Source: an uncultured Alistipes sp.
GTDB lineage: Bacteria > Bacteroidota > Bacteroidia > Bacteroidales > Rikenellaceae
Direction: 5' to 3'
Length of the DNA: 64,000 nt
Assembly: GCA_910583985.1 (NCBI GenBank)
Contig: CAJTYA010000001.1
Span: 62,001 to 126,000 of the forward strand
The position numbers and the translations under genes were made by a program. Under the pieces are notes generated by a model. The model saw only the letters and a program-made list of their open reading frames with translations, searched no databases and was not told the DNA's origin. Of this stretch, positions 1 to 11,651 are shown one piece after another (positions within the stretch are counted from its first letter, which is position 1; every line of letters starts with the position of its first letter).

Positions 1-549
1 CCGCTCGAAGGCGTCCGCACGGGCGTCAATTATGCCATGATCGTCTCGACCTGCAACGGATTGTGGCGCTACCTGATCGGCGACACGGTGGAATTCGTCT
101 CGACGGACCCGTACCGGATCCGCATCACGGGACGGACGCGCCACTTCATCAACGCCTTCGGCGAGGAGATCATCGTCGACAACGCCGAAGCCGCGCTGCA
201 TGCCGCCTGTCGGGCAACGGGCGCCCAGATCAGTGACTATACGGCGGGTCCCGTCTACATGAACGACAAGACCAAGGGTTCGCACCAGTGGATCGTCGAG
301 TTCAGCATGCCGCCCTCCGATCCCGAACGGTTCGCCGACGAGCTGGACAGGGCGCTGCAACGCGTCAATTCGGACTACGAGGCCAAACGGTTCCGCGACA
401 CGACGCTGCTCCGCCCGACGCTGACCGTGGCCCCGCAGGGTACGTTCTACCGCTGGATGAAAAACCGGGGCAAGGCGGGAGGACAGAACAAGGTGCCCCG
501 GCTGTGCAACGACCGTACCTACCTCGACCAACTGACCGAACTGTTATGA
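1..549 (+). CDS. GH3 auxin-responsive promoter superfamily protein (C-terminal part)
   Basis: The frame is open from the first base of the window, so the gene is cut at its 5' end; 182 residues remain of a family that is usually about 500 residues long in Bacteroidetes. The visible part has the family's adenylate-forming-like C-terminal section, with the GLWRYLIGDTVEF segment and the GRTRHFINAFGEE segment. Its ending (YRWMKNRGKAGGQNKVPRL) is typical of the bacterial branch. GH3 proteins of plants conjugate amino acids to acyl hormones; the substrate of the bacterial ones is not established. The stop overlaps the start of the next gene (ATGA), so the two are probably co-translated. Confidence 0.85.
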   Translation, partial: PLEGVRTGVNYAMIVSTCNGLWRYLIGDTVEFVSTDPYRIRITGRTRHFINAFGEEIIVDNAEAALHAACRATGAQISDYTAGPVYMNDKTKGSHQWIVEFSMPPSDPERFADELDRALQRVNSDYEAKRFRDTTLLRPTLTVAPQGTFYRWMKNRGKAGGQNKVPRLCNDRTYLDQLTELL

Positions 550-1709
550 GCGAACTTAAGAATGCGATCATCCTCGGCACGGCATGGCCTTACCGCGGCG
601 GACTGGCGAGCACCAACCAGACGCTCGCGCGGACTTTCCTCGCCGAAGGCATCCGTTGCCGGATCGTCACTTTCACGCTGCAATACCCCTCGTTCCTGTT
701 TCCGGGCAAAAGCCAGTACGACGACGCGCCGGCTCCCGAAGGGCTGGACATCGTGCGGATGCTCAATTCGGTCGGTCCGTTGAGTTGGATACGGACCGGT
801 CTGCGCATCCGCAGGATGAAACCTGATGCCGTGATCGTCCGCTACTGGATTCCGCAGATGGCGCCGGCTTTGGGTACGGTGTGCCGCATCGCCCGCCGGT
901 GCGGCATACGGACCATAGCCCTGCTCGACAACGTCGTCCCGCACGAGAAACGGCCGCTCGATCGGTTGCTGACCCGCTATTTCGTCGGTTCGATCGACGG
1001 GTTCGTCTACATGTCGGAGCAGGTCCGGCGCGACCTGAGGCTGTTCACGAAAGACAAGCCGGCCCTCTTTTCGCCGCACCCCATGTACACCAACTACGGC
1101 CCGGCCCTCGACCGGGACGAAGCCTGCCGGGCGCTGGGGCTCGATGCGGAGTTGCGCTACACGATGTTTTTCGGTTTCGTGCGCGACTACAAGGGCCTCG
1201 ACCTGCTGCTCGACGCGTGGGCGCGGCTCAGGGAACGGGGCGCGACGCAGGGGCGCAAGCTCATCGTGGCGGGCGAGTATTACAGCGGCAGGGAACGCTA
1301 TGCCGAACAGATCGAGCGGCTGGGCCTCGGCGGCGAGGTCGTGCTGTTCGACCGTTTCATCCCCGATGCGGACGTGGCCAAATTCTTCTCCGCATGCGAT
1401 TTAGTCGTACAGCCCTACCGCAGGGCGACCCAGAGCGGTGTGACGCAGGTGGCCTACTGGTTCGACGTGCCGATGATCGTCACCGACGTAGGCGGGCTGC
1501 GCGAGATCGTGCCCGATGCCGTGACGGGTCTCGTCGTCGAGCCCGATGCCGAAGCCATCGCCGGGGCCATCGCCCGGTTCTACGACGAAGGGCTCGGAGA
1601 GCCGTTCCGCCGCAACATCCTCTCCTACCGCGAACGTTTCACGTGGGAACGCATGACCGAAAATTTCAGGGCGCTCTACCGGAAAATATCGAGCGGCGGA
1701 CACGATTGA
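546..1709 (+). CDS. Family 4 glycosyltransferase
   Basis: A 387-residue GT-B glycosyltransferase that should transfer a sugar from a nucleotide-sugar donor in the cytoplasm. The N-terminal acceptor half begins with a GTAWPYRGGLA glycine-rich loop. The C-terminal donor-binding half (from about residue 195) holds FFGFVRDYKGLDLLL and the family 4 signature around VTDVGGLREIV, where the conserved glutamate contacts the donor. The ATG at 546 is chosen because it overlaps the upstream stop by four bases and opens directly into the Rossmann strand. The acceptor cannot be deduced. The neighbour is a GH3-family protein, a pairing with no obvious pathway. Confidence 0.9.
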   Translation: MSELKNAIILGTAWPYRGGLASTNQTLARTFLAEGIRCRIVTFTLQYPSFLFPGKSQYDDAPAPEGLDIVRMLNSVGPLSWIRTGLRIRRMKPDAVIVRYWIPQMAPALGTVCRIARRCGIRTIALLDNVVPHEKRPLDRLLTRYFVGSIDGFVYMSEQVRRDLRLFTKDKPALFSPHPMYTNYGPALDRDEACRALGLDAELRYTMFFGFVRDYKGLDLLLDAWARLRERGATQGRKLIVAGEYYSGRERYAEQIERLGLGGEVVLFDRFIPDADVAKFFSACDLVVQPYRRATQSGVTQVAYWFDVPMIVTDVGGLREIVPDAVTGLVVEPDAEAIAGAIARFYDEGLGEPFRRNILSYRERFTWERMTENFRALYRKISSGGHD

Positions 1710-1736
1710 TTTTATCCGAGAAATGCACTAAATTTG
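1706..1736 (+). promoter_or_regulatory. Bacteroidetes-type promoter for the deoxynucleoside kinase operon
   Basis: TTG at 1706-1708 and TAAATTTG at 1729-1736 are 20 bp apart and match the Bacteroidetes -33/-7 consensus. The start codon lies about 50 bp downstream. The -33 part overlaps the end of the glycosyltransferase gene. Confidence 0.75.
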
Positions 1737-1785
1737 CAGGAGTAGGGTTCGGGGGATTCCCCGGACGACGATAAAACGAACGGTC

Positions 1786-2400
1786 ATGTACATAGCGATT
1801 GCCGGAAACATAGGGAGCGGAAAGACTTCGCTCACCGGATTGCTCGCCGAGAAAACGGGTGCCGAAGCCTATTTCGAGAACAGCGACAATCCGTATATCG
1901 GCGATTTCTACGAGAACATGAACCGCTGGTCGTTCAACCTCCAGATCTATTTCCTCGGCCAGCGCATCCGGCAGGCGGCCGATATCCTTTCGACGGGCAG
2001 CGATCTGATTCAGGACCGGACCCTTTACGAAGACGCCTACATCTTCGCCGCCAACCTGCACGAAATGGGTTTGATGACCTCGCGCGACTTCGATACCTAC
2101 ATGAAGATTTTCGATCTGGCCACCGGGCTCACCCAAGCGCCCGACCTGCTTATCTACCTTAAGGCGAGCGTTCCCACGCTGGTCCGGCAGATCCGCAAGC
2201 GCGGCAGGGCCTACGAAATGAGCATTCAGGAGGAATACCTCGAACGGCTGAACCGCAAGTACGAACAATGGATCGGGAAAATCTACCGGGGCGAAGTGCT
2301 CGTCGTGGACGTGGACCGCACCGATTTCATCGACGATCCCTCCTCGCTCGATCCCGTGCTTGCCCGGATCGAGACGCTGAAAAACGCCAAGAAACGATAA
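1786..2400 (+). CDS. Deoxynucleoside kinase (deoxyadenosine/deoxyguanosine kinase type)
   Basis: A 204-residue cytoplasmic salvage enzyme that phosphorylates deoxynucleosides with ATP. The P-loop GNIGSGKT is at residues 7-14, followed by the conserved NPY segment and the QDRTLYEDAYIF motif that carries the catalytic acidic residue and the DRx motif. The lid region RGRAYEMSIQEEYL is also present. The length is normal. A strong promoter precedes it, and its TAA overlaps the ATG of the next gene by one base, so the methyltransferase is translated from the same message. The exact nucleoside preference is not visible. Confidence 0.9.
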   Translation: MYIAIAGNIGSGKTSLTGLLAEKTGAEAYFENSDNPYIGDFYENMNRWSFNLQIYFLGQRIRQAADILSTGSDLIQDRTLYEDAYIFAANLHEMGLMTSRDFDTYMKIFDLATGLTQAPDLLIYLKASVPTLVRQIRKRGRAYEMSIQEEYLERLNRKYEQWIGKIYRGEVLVVDVDRTDFIDDPSSLDPVLARIETLKNAKKR

Positions 2401-3764
2401 TGTCCGAAACCGCTTTCCCCGCCGCTTTCGTCGAACGGACCACGTCCCTGCTGGGGGCTTCCGAGACGGAACGGCTGCTCGATGCGCTGAACGGGGAGTC
2501 GCCCGTGAGCATCCGTTTCAATCCCTATAAAGTGGCCGAAAAACCCGAAGGGGAGCAGGTGCCGTGGTGCCGGTACGGCTATTACCTCGACCGAAGGCCC
2601 TCCTTTACGCTCGATCCGGCGTTCCATGCCGGAGCTTATTACGTGCAGGAGGCGGGCTCGATGTTTTTAGAGGCGATCTTTCGGCAGGCCTTCCCGGGCG
2701 AGGGGCCGTTGCGCGTGCTGGACCTGTGCGCCGCGCCCGGCGGCAAGACGACACTGCTCTCCACGCTCGCGGGAGAGGAAGGACTCGTCGTGGCCAACGA
2801 GCCGATCCGGAACCGGGCCTCGGTGCTGGCCGAAAACGTCCGCAAATGGGGCATCGGCAATGTGGCCGTCACGTGCGACGATCCGTCGCATTTCGCGGCG
2901 TTCGGGCACGGTTTCGACCTGCTCGTCGTGGACGCTCCCTGTTCGGGCGAGGGCATGTTCCGCAAGGACCGCGCCGCCCGCGACCAGTGGAGCCCGTCCC
3001 ACACGGAGCTTTGCGCGGCCCGGCAGCGGCGGATTCTGGGCGACGTCTGGCCGGCCCTGCGGCCCGGAGGCGTGCTCGTGTACAGCACGTGTACGTTCAA
3101 TACGGCCGAGAACGAAGACAACGTCCGGTGGCTCGCCGAAGAGTACGACTGTGAGGACGGCGGCATCGAGGTCGATCCGGCGTGGGGCGTCGTGCGGGGC
3201 GAGGCGGCCGGCATCGGGACGTTCCGGTTCTATCCCCACCGGACCCGGTCGGAGGGATTTTTCGCCGCGGCGGTGCGCAAGGGTGACGGCCGCCGGAAGG
3301 CGAACGTCCCGAAACCGAAAAAGACGGTCTTCTCGGACCTGTCGAAAAAAGACGTCGCCGCCGTCTCGTCGTGGACGGCCCAGCCCGAATACATGCGTTT
3401 CGCCGCCGTGAACGATACGGTGTACGGCTATTACGGCCGCGCGTTCGAAGCCGTGAGGCAGCTTTCCGGCACGCTGACGGTCATCGGATCGGGCGTCCGC
3501 ATGGGACAGCTTTTCGGCGGCAGGCTCAAACCCGATCACGCGCTGGCCCTGTTCCACGATCTGGTACGCGACCGGACGCCGCGCGTCGATCTCGACCTGC
3601 CTGCGGCGCTCGACTACCTGCGCAAGAGGGACATCGACGCGACGCCGTTCGACGAAGGGATCAATTTAGTCTGCCACGAGGGACTGCCGTTAGGGTGGAT
3701 CAAACGGATCGGACGCCGCACGAACAACCTCTATCCCAAGGAATCGAGGATTCTCCAGTTGTAA
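2400..3764 (+). CDS. RsmF-like rRNA cytosine-C5 methyltransferase
   Basis: A 454-residue SAM-dependent RNA m5C methyltransferase of the NOL1/NOP2/RsmF family. The SAM-binding loop LDLCAAPGGKT lies near residue 105. The two catalytic cysteines are in DAPCSGEGMF (motif IV) and VYSTCTFNTAEN (motif VI). The C-terminal part (from about residue 300) resembles the PUA-like extension of RsmF, with RMGQLFGGRLKPDHALAL. The start is set by the overlap with the kinase stop. The likely target is a cytosine in 16S rRNA, by family; the exact position is not shown by the sequence. Confidence 0.87.
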   Translation: MSETAFPAAFVERTTSLLGASETERLLDALNGESPVSIRFNPYKVAEKPEGEQVPWCRYGYYLDRRPSFTLDPAFHAGAYYVQEAGSMFLEAIFRQAFPGEGPLRVLDLCAAPGGKTTLLSTLAGEEGLVVANEPIRNRASVLAENVRKWGIGNVAVTCDDPSHFAAFGHGFDLLVVDAPCSGEGMFRKDRAARDQWSPSHTELCAARQRRILGDVWPALRPGGVLVYSTCTFNTAENEDNVRWLAEEYDCEDGGIEVDPAWGVVRGEAAGIGTFRFYPHRTRSEGFFAAAVRKGDGRRKANVPKPKKTVFSDLSKKDVAAVSSWTAQPEYMRFAAVNDTVYGYYGRAFEAVRQLSGTLTVIGSGVRMGQLFGGRLKPDHALALFHDLVRDRTPRVDLDLPAALDYLRKRDIDATPFDEGINLVCHEGLPLGWIKRIGRRTNNLYPKESRILQL

Positions 3765-4345
3765 GACGTTCCCGTCTGCGATGCCGTGTCGTCAGGCGGC
3801 CGTGCTGACGGTTTCCGGCCGGCTTCTGCCAGCCTTGTCCGGGACGAGCTCCGGGACGGATTCGATACGCGTCGCGGTCTGCGAGCGGCGGCAGACGTCC
3901 CGGACGATTCCGGCGGCGAAGCACGGAGCTCCGATGACATCCTTGTAACGTACGCTTTCCGGACGATGCCTTTTCCCGGCGGCGGCCCCGCTGTCCGGCC
4001 TTCTTTTCGACGGATATAGGTTTTTTTATTGCGATTCATACGTTATTATCGCATCCCTCCCTTTTTTAGGAGGCCCTTCCCGGAAAACGGGTGGTTCCGG
4101 CTCCGGTTCGGGGCTCCGAAACTCGTTTCGAGATCGGATGGCCGGGGACGGAGCGCTTCTTTTCCGAAACGCGGATGCCGGTCCTCCTGTCTTCTTTGCG
4201 GCCGGCCGGGGTTATCGTACCCTCCGACGAATCCGTATCGGCGGAAAATTCCTGCGGCGGACACGAAAAAACTCCCGTCGGAAGCGGGAGTTTTCTTCGT
4301 ATTCCATCTTTCCGGGCGGGGCGTGCCCGGCCTCGGTTCGAACGA
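3765..4345. other. Intergenic region, no gene seen
   Basis: This 581-bp gap lies between two convergent genes. Open frames exist in several phases because the sequence is GC-rich, but none has a family resemblance. It holds the asnA terminator, and a small AT-richer pocket around 4018-4072 with two short inverted repeats (GCGAT/ATCGC and CCTCC/GGAGG) that could end transcription of the methyltransferase operon. Confidence 0.6.
4266..4295 (-). terminator. Intrinsic terminator after asnA
   Basis: ACTCCCG (4271-4277) pairs with CGGGAGT (4285-4291). The stem is extended by an A run and a T run, giving a bidirectional-looking hairpin 50 bp downstream of the asnA stop. On the minus strand it ends in a run of T. 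Confidence 0.85.
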
Positions 4346-5383
4346 TCAGACCAAATCGATGCCCGCATCGCGGCATTCGCGCCGCATCGCTTCGGGCCAG
4401 ATGCTGCTCTGTATTTCGCCGATATGGGCTTTGCGGAGCAGGTACATGCACAGCCTCGACTGACCGATGCCGCCGCCGATGGTGCAGGGCAGTTCGCCGG
4501 CGAGCAGCTTTCGGTGGAAATAGAGCTCGCTCTTGCTTTCCTGTCCGCGCAGGGCCAACTGGCGCTGAAGGGCCGGAGGGTCGACGCGGATGCCCATGCT
4601 CGATATTTCGAAGGCACTTTCCAGCAGCGGGTTCCACAGCAGCAGGTCGCCGTTGAGGCCCTCGTAGCCGTTCTCGTCGGGCGTGCTCCAGTCGTCGTAG
4701 TCGGCCGCGCGGCCGTCGTGGGGCGCACCGTCCGAAAGCGCCGCGCCGATCCCGATGACGAAGACGGCTCCGTACCGGCGCACGATCTCGTTTTCGCGTT
4801 CCTTGGGCGTCTTGTCGGGGTAGAGGTCGAGCAGTTCCTGCGCATGGATGAAACGGATTTCTTCGGGCAGGGCGGGCACGATCTGCGGAAATTCGACGTA
4901 AAGCCGGTTCTCGGTCACCTTGATCGCCTCGTAGATCCGGCGGACGGTCTTGCGCAGGAACGCCGCGTTGCGGTCTTCGGGGGCGATGACCTTCTCCCAG
5001 TCCCATTGGTCGACATAGAGCGAATGGATGTTGTCGAGCTCCTCGTCGGGCCGGAGCGCGTTCATGTCGGTATAGATTCCGCGGCCCGGAAGCACGCCCA
5101 TTTCGGCGAGTTTGAGCCGTTTCCACTTGGCCAGCGAGTGGACCACCTCGGCCCGGCGCTCGTCCATGTCGCGGATGGGGAACGACACGGGCCGTTCGAT
5201 GCCGTTCAGGTCGTCGTTGATGCCCGTGCCCTGAAGCACCACCATCGGTGCCGTTACGCGCAGCAGGGCCAACTGGGCCGAGAGGTTCTGCTGGAACATG
5301 TCCTTGACCAGCTTGATCGCTTTTTCGGTGTTTTCCACATTGCCGAGCAGGTTGCGGTATCCGGCGGGTTTTATCAGCGGCAT
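4346..5383 (-). CDS. asnA: Aspartate-ammonia ligase (asparagine synthetase A)
   Basis: A 345-residue enzyme that makes asparagine from aspartate, ammonia and ATP in the cytoplasm. It belongs to the class II aminoacyl-tRNA-synthetase-like fold. Recognisable AsnA segments are the N-terminal VKDMFQQNLSAQLALLRV, GTGINDDLNGIERPVSF, the central YVDQWDWEKVI and the C-terminal GGGIGQSRLCMYLL motif 3 region. The length is normal for AsnA. It starts 13 bp after the tyrS stop, so the two genes form a tyrS-asnA operon ended by the hairpin downstream. Confidence 0.97.
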   Translation of the reverse strand: MPLIKPAGYRNLLGNVENTEKAIKLVKDMFQQNLSAQLALLRVTAPMVVLQGTGINDDLNGIERPVSFPIRDMDERRAEVVHSLAKWKRLKLAEMGVLPGRGIYTDMNALRPDEELDNIHSLYVDQWDWEKVIAPEDRNAAFLRKTVRRIYEAIKVTENRLYVEFPQIVPALPEEIRFIHAQELLDLYPDKTPKERENEIVRRYGAVFVIGIGAALSDGAPHDGRAADYDDWSTPDENGYEGLNGDLLLWNPLLESAFEISSMGIRVDPPALQRQLALRGQESKSELYFHRKLLAGELPCTIGGGIGQSRLCMYLLRKAHIGEIQSSIWPEAMRRECRDAGIDLV

Positions 5384-5396
5384 AGGTTCGGATGCG

Positions 5397-6686
5397 TTAT
5401 CGGACGACGATCAGGAAATAGTTTTTCTTGCCTTTCTGCACGAGCAGGTATTTGTCCGACAGCAGATCGGCTGCGGAGACCTCGGCTTCCACGGAGGCGA
5501 CCTTCTCCTTGTTGATGGAGACGCCCCCGCCCTGAATCAGCTTGCGCGCTTCGCCCTTGGAGGGGAAGACGCTCGCGTGTTCGGTGCAGAGCGACAACAC
5601 GCCGACACCGCCTTCGATCACCGAACGCGGGACTTCGAACTGGGGCACGCCGTCGAAGACCTGCAAAAAGGTCCGCTCGTCGATGCCGCGCAACGCCTCG
5701 GCCGTCGCGCCGCCGAACAGGATGGACGAGGCTTCGACGGCCTTGCGGTACTCCTCTTCGGAGTGGACCATGCAGGTGACCTCGCGGGCCAGCGTCTTCT
5801 GCAACTCGCGCAGGTGCGGCGCCTGCCGGTGCGAGGCGATGAGCGATTCGATCGTTTCGCGATCCAGCACGGTGAAGATGCGGATATAGCGTTCGGCGTC
5901 CTCGTCGCTGACATTGAGCCAGAACTGGTAGAACTTATAGGGCGACGTGTAGCGGGCGTCGAGCCATACGTTGCCCGATTCGGTCTTGCCGAATTTCGTT
6001 CCGTCGGCCTTTTTGATGAGCGGACAGGTCAGCGCGAAGGCCTCGCCGCCCAGCTTGCGGCGGATGAGCTCGGTGCCCGTGGTGATGTTGCCCCATTGGT
6101 CGGAGCCGCCCATCTGCAACTTGCAGTTTTTATGTCGGTAGAGGTGGAGAAAGTCGGTTCCCTGCACCAGTTGGTAGGTAAATTCGGTGAATGACATGCC
6201 TTCGCCTTCGCCGTTGAAACGCTTCTTGACGGAGTCTTTGGCCATCATGTAGTTGACGGTAATGCACTTGCCGATGTCGCGGATGAACTCCAGAAACGAG
6301 AAGTCTTTCATCCAGTCGTAGTTGTTGACCATCTCGGCGGCGTTGGGCGCGTCGGAGTTGAAGTCGATCAGGCGGCTGAGCTGGTTCTTGATCGCCTCTT
6401 GGTTGCGGCGCAGCGTACTCTCGTCGAGCAGATTGCGTTCCAGCGATTTGCCGGACGGGTCGCCGATCATGCCCGTCGCCCCGCCCACCAGCACGATGGG
6501 TTTGTGTCCGCAACGCTGGAAGTGCTTCATGATCATCACGCTGACGAGATGTCCGATATGCAGCGAGTCGGCGGTGGGGTCGATACCCACGTAGGCGGTG
6601 GTCATTTCCTTGGCCAACTGTTCTTCGGTTCCCGGCATGATGTCGTGGATCATGCCTCTCCATTTGAGTTCCTCTACAAAATTCAT
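5397..6686 (-). CDS. tyrS: Tyrosyl-tRNA synthetase
   Basis: A 429-residue class I synthetase that charges tRNA-Tyr. The HIGH motif is HIGH within DSLHIGHLVSV, and the KMSKS-like loop is KFGKTESG. The tyrosine-binding pocket segments around YVGIDPTADSL and QMGGSDQWGN are intact, and an S4-like RNA-binding domain forms the last 70 residues. The start at MNFVEELKWRG is chosen over an in-frame ATG nine codons upstream because it matches the usual N-terminus and follows the promoter. The gene leads a two-gene operon with asnA. Confidence 0.97.
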   Translation of the reverse strand: MNFVEELKWRGMIHDIMPGTEEQLAKEMTTAYVGIDPTADSLHIGHLVSVMIMKHFQRCGHKPIVLVGGATGMIGDPSGKSLERNLLDESTLRRNQEAIKNQLSRLIDFNSDAPNAAEMVNNYDWMKDFSFLEFIRDIGKCITVNYMMAKDSVKKRFNGEGEGMSFTEFTYQLVQGTDFLHLYRHKNCKLQMGGSDQWGNITTGTELIRRKLGGEAFALTCPLIKKADGTKFGKTESGNVWLDARYTSPYKFYQFWLNVSDEDAERYIRIFTVLDRETIESLIASHRQAPHLRELQKTLAREVTCMVHSEEEYRKAVEASSILFGGATAEALRGIDERTFLQVFDGVPQFEVPRSVIEGGVGVLSLCTEHASVFPSKGEARKLIQGGGVSINKEKVASVEAEVSAADLLSDKYLLVQKGKKNYFLIVVR

Positions 6687-6732
6687 CGTTATCGGTTTAG
6701 GTCGTTGTCGCACACCGGAAAAACCGGTCGTG

Positions 6733-6740
6733 CAAAGGTA
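6733..6740 (-). promoter_or_regulatory. -7 element (TACCTTTG) of the tyrS-asnA promoter
   Basis: On the minus strand TACCTTTG lies about 47 bp before the tyrS start and matches TAnnTTTG. A clear TTG at the -33 distance is not seen, so only the -7 box is given. Confidence 0.55.
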
Positions 6741-6833
6741 GTGAAATTATCGCGAAATCGCCGGTCCGCAATTTTTTCGGGCAGCGGAGGGACCGTTCCC
6801 GCGTGCGGGCATTCTCCTCGCGGACGGATTCCG

Positions 6834-8759
6834 TTATTCGATGTCCAGATCGAGCGACTGGCGCAGGCGGGTGACGAGCGGATTTTTCTGCGTGAGGAAA
6901 CGCAGGCGGTCCTCCACTTTCACCGGTTTGAGGCCGGACTTGTCTTCGGTGACGACGACCCGTATGGCGACGGGCGTCTTCGTGAAGGCCAGCTCGCAGA
7001 GCCGTTTCTGGATGTCGGTCAGCCGATGGGTCACCTCGTCGTAGAGCGATTCGTTGGGCACTTTGAGCACGATGCCTTCGGCATGGACCGTCGCCTCGCG
7101 GAAGACGACGCCGAGCCGCGGGCGCTCCTTCATCAGTTCGTCGGAAAGGCGGACCAAGGCCTGTTCGAGCCTCGCTGCGGCCGGTTCGTCGGATTCTTCG
7201 AACGACTCGTCCCCGGCCTCCGGCGCTTCGTCGCCGTTATCGTCCTCGTCGGCGGACGAAGCGGTCTCCCCGCCGAGCAGCGAGAGGATCGAACGGCCCG
7301 ACAGCGATACGCCTCCCGTGGAGGGCCGGGGCGCTGCGGCCGGTCTTTCGGACGCCGCAGCGGCAGGTGCGCCTGCGGGGGGAACGGTCGGAACGTTCGG
7401 CGCGGGCATCGGGGGGCGACGCTCGGCCGTATTTTGCGAAGGGGACGTTCCGTCGCCGGCGGTCTCCGCCGCGGGGCGGACGGAGGGTGCGGGAGCGGAA
7501 GGTGCGGACGGGGAGGCCGGAGCAACGGCCTCCGCGACCGGAGCTGCAACCTGCGGCGTCCGGATCGGTGTCGTCGCGGCATGCGGTTCGGCGGTCGGTG
7601 TGCCGGATGCGGTCGTCCTGCCCGTGAGTTCGGGCAGGGCGGGGGTCAGCGTGTCGTTATTTTTTTTTTGACCGAGCCCGCAGAGTTTCATCAGGCTCAG
7701 TTCGACGTGGAGGCGCTGGTTGGTGGCCGTCTTCAGCGACGCGTCGACGGTCGAGAGCAGGTCGATCGCCTCGAAGAGCAACGGGACGGGGCACTCGGCC
7801 GCCTGCGACCGGTACCGGTCGGCCACGCCGCCCGTCACTTCGAGCAACGGGAGCGTCTGCGGATTCCTGCACATCAGCAGGTCGCGGAAATGGCCGTTCA
7901 GCCCGGCGAGGAACGTCTGCGCGGAGAACCCTTTGCGCAGCACCTCGTCGAAAAGCAGCAGGGCGGCGGTGTAGTCGCCCGCCAGCAGCAGCGACGTCAT
8001 CTGGAAATACGTGTCGTAGTCGAGCACGTTGAGCGTTTCGGCCACTTGGGCGGCCGCGAGGTTCTGCCCGCAGAACGAGACGACCTTGTCGAACATCGAC
8101 AGCGCGTCGCGCATGCCGCCGTCGGCCTTGCGTGCGATGATATGGAGCGATTCCTCGTCGTAGGTCACCCCTTCCTGCGAGGCGATGTATTTGAGATACC
8201 CCACGCCGTCCTCGACGCGGATGCGGTTGAAGTCGTAGATCTGGCAGCGCGACAGGATGGTGGGGATGATCTTGTGTTTTTCGGTCGTGGCCAGAATGAA
8301 TACGGCGTGTGCGGGCGGCTCTTCGAGCGTCTTGAGAAAGGCGTTGAACGCCTGCACCGAAAGCATGTGGACCTCGTCGATGATATAGACGCTGTACCGG
8401 CCCACCTGAGGCGGAATCCGGACCTGATCGGTCAGGCTGCGAATGTCGTCCACCGAGTTGTTCGACGCCGCGTCCAGCTCGTGGATGTTGAACGAACGTC
8501 CCTCGTCGAAGGCCCGGCACGACTCACATTCGTTGCAGGCTTCGGCATCGGGGCCCGGTCTGAGGCAGTTGATCGCCTTGGCGAAGATGCGCGCACAGGT
8601 GGTTTTGCCCACGCCCCGCGGACCGCAGAACAGGTAGGCGTGCGCCAACTGGTTGCGTGCGATGGCGTTGCGCAGCGTCGAGGTGATGTGCGACTGCCCG
8701 ACGACCGACGCGAAGGTGGCGGGACGGTATTTGCGGGCCGATACGATGAAATTGTCCAT
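6834..8759 (-). CDS. dnaX: DNA polymerase III subunit tau/gamma
   Basis: A 641-residue clamp-loader ATPase. The AAA+ core has Walker A GPRGVGKTT, the zinc-binding cluster CNECESCRAF, Walker B DEVHML and the SRC arginine-finger motif. After about residue 363 comes a long Pro/Ala/Ser-rich linker, then an acidic stretch and a C-terminal domain, so the full product is tau-like. The start at MDNFIVSARKYRP is chosen as the family N-terminus; an in-frame ATG 17 codons upstream lies in the promoter. A run of ten A at codons 364-367 sits exactly at the end of the clamp-loader core, where a gamma form would end. Confidence 0.97.
   Translation of the reverse strand: MDNFIVSARKYRPATFASVVGQSHITSTLRNAIARNQLAHAYLFCGPRGVGKTTCARIFAKAINCLRPGPDAEACNECESCRAFDEGRSFNIHELDAASNNSVDDIRSLTDQVRIPPQVGRYSVYIIDEVHMLSVQAFNAFLKTLEEPPAHAVFILATTEKHKIIPTILSRCQIYDFNRIRVEDGVGYLKYIASQEGVTYDEESLHIIARKADGGMRDALSMFDKVVSFCGQNLAAAQVAETLNVLDYDTYFQMTSLLLAGDYTAALLLFDEVLRKGFSAQTFLAGLNGHFRDLLMCRNPQTLPLLEVTGGVADRYRSQAAECPVPLLFEAIDLLSTVDASLKTATNQRLHVELSLMKLCGLGQKKNNDTLTPALPELTGRTTASGTPTAEPHAATTPIRTPQVAAPVAEAVAPASPSAPSAPAPSVRPAAETAGDGTSPSQNTAERRPPMPAPNVPTVPPAGAPAAAASERPAAAPRPSTGGVSLSGRSILSLLGGETASSADEDDNGDEAPEAGDESFEESDEPAAARLEQALVRLSDELMKERPRLGVVFREATVHAEGIVLKVPNESLYDEVTHRLTDIQKRLCELAFTKTPVAIRVVVTEDKSGLKPVKVEDRLRFLTQKNPLVTRLRQSLDLDIE
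7657..7670 (-). promoter_or_regulatory. Candidate slippage site producing a gamma form of DnaX
   Basis: On the coding strand the message reads C, ten A, then TAA. The normal frame is CAA AAA AAA AAT AAC. A one-base slip backwards, or an extra A added by the polymerase, gives CAA AAA AAA AAA TAA and stops at once, yielding a 367-residue protein that ends in QKKK. The site lies just after the AAA+/collar core and before the low-complexity linker. Confidence 0.6.
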
Positions 8760-8778
8760 AGCGTGCTGTTTCCGGAAA

Positions 8779-8810
8779 CAAAGATAGGCAATTTCGACGG
8801 GAATCCGCAA
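8779..8810 (-). promoter_or_regulatory. Bacteroidetes-type promoter of dnaX
   Basis: On the minus strand TTG (8810-8808) is 21 bp from TATCTTTG (8786-8779), a close match to the consensus. It lies 20 bp before the chosen dnaX start. Confidence 0.75.
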
Positions 8811-9059
8811 CGTCCCCTCCGGGAAATATCCCGCTTCGGAGAGCCCGTCGCGCAGGGCGGAGCCGCATACGGGGCGCCGGCCTGCGAATCTGTCACCCGT
8901 GTCCGGACGAAACGGCAGCGCACGGCGCTTTTTCGCGACAGAATTTCACCTCGTTGCGACTCATCGTCAGCCCTTTGCGTCACTTTAGCAGACAGAGAGG
9001 CTCTGGCAGACATTTTGCACGATCCCATGTCTCGAAAAGAGAAACCGAAAATACGTGAT

Positions 9060-11651
<2,592 letters not shown>

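Noticed and set aside
1635..1650. A third parS-like site (CGTTTCACGTGGGAAC) in the glycosyltransferase gene
   Set aside because: About five of sixteen positions differ from the consensus and it lies inside coding sequence.
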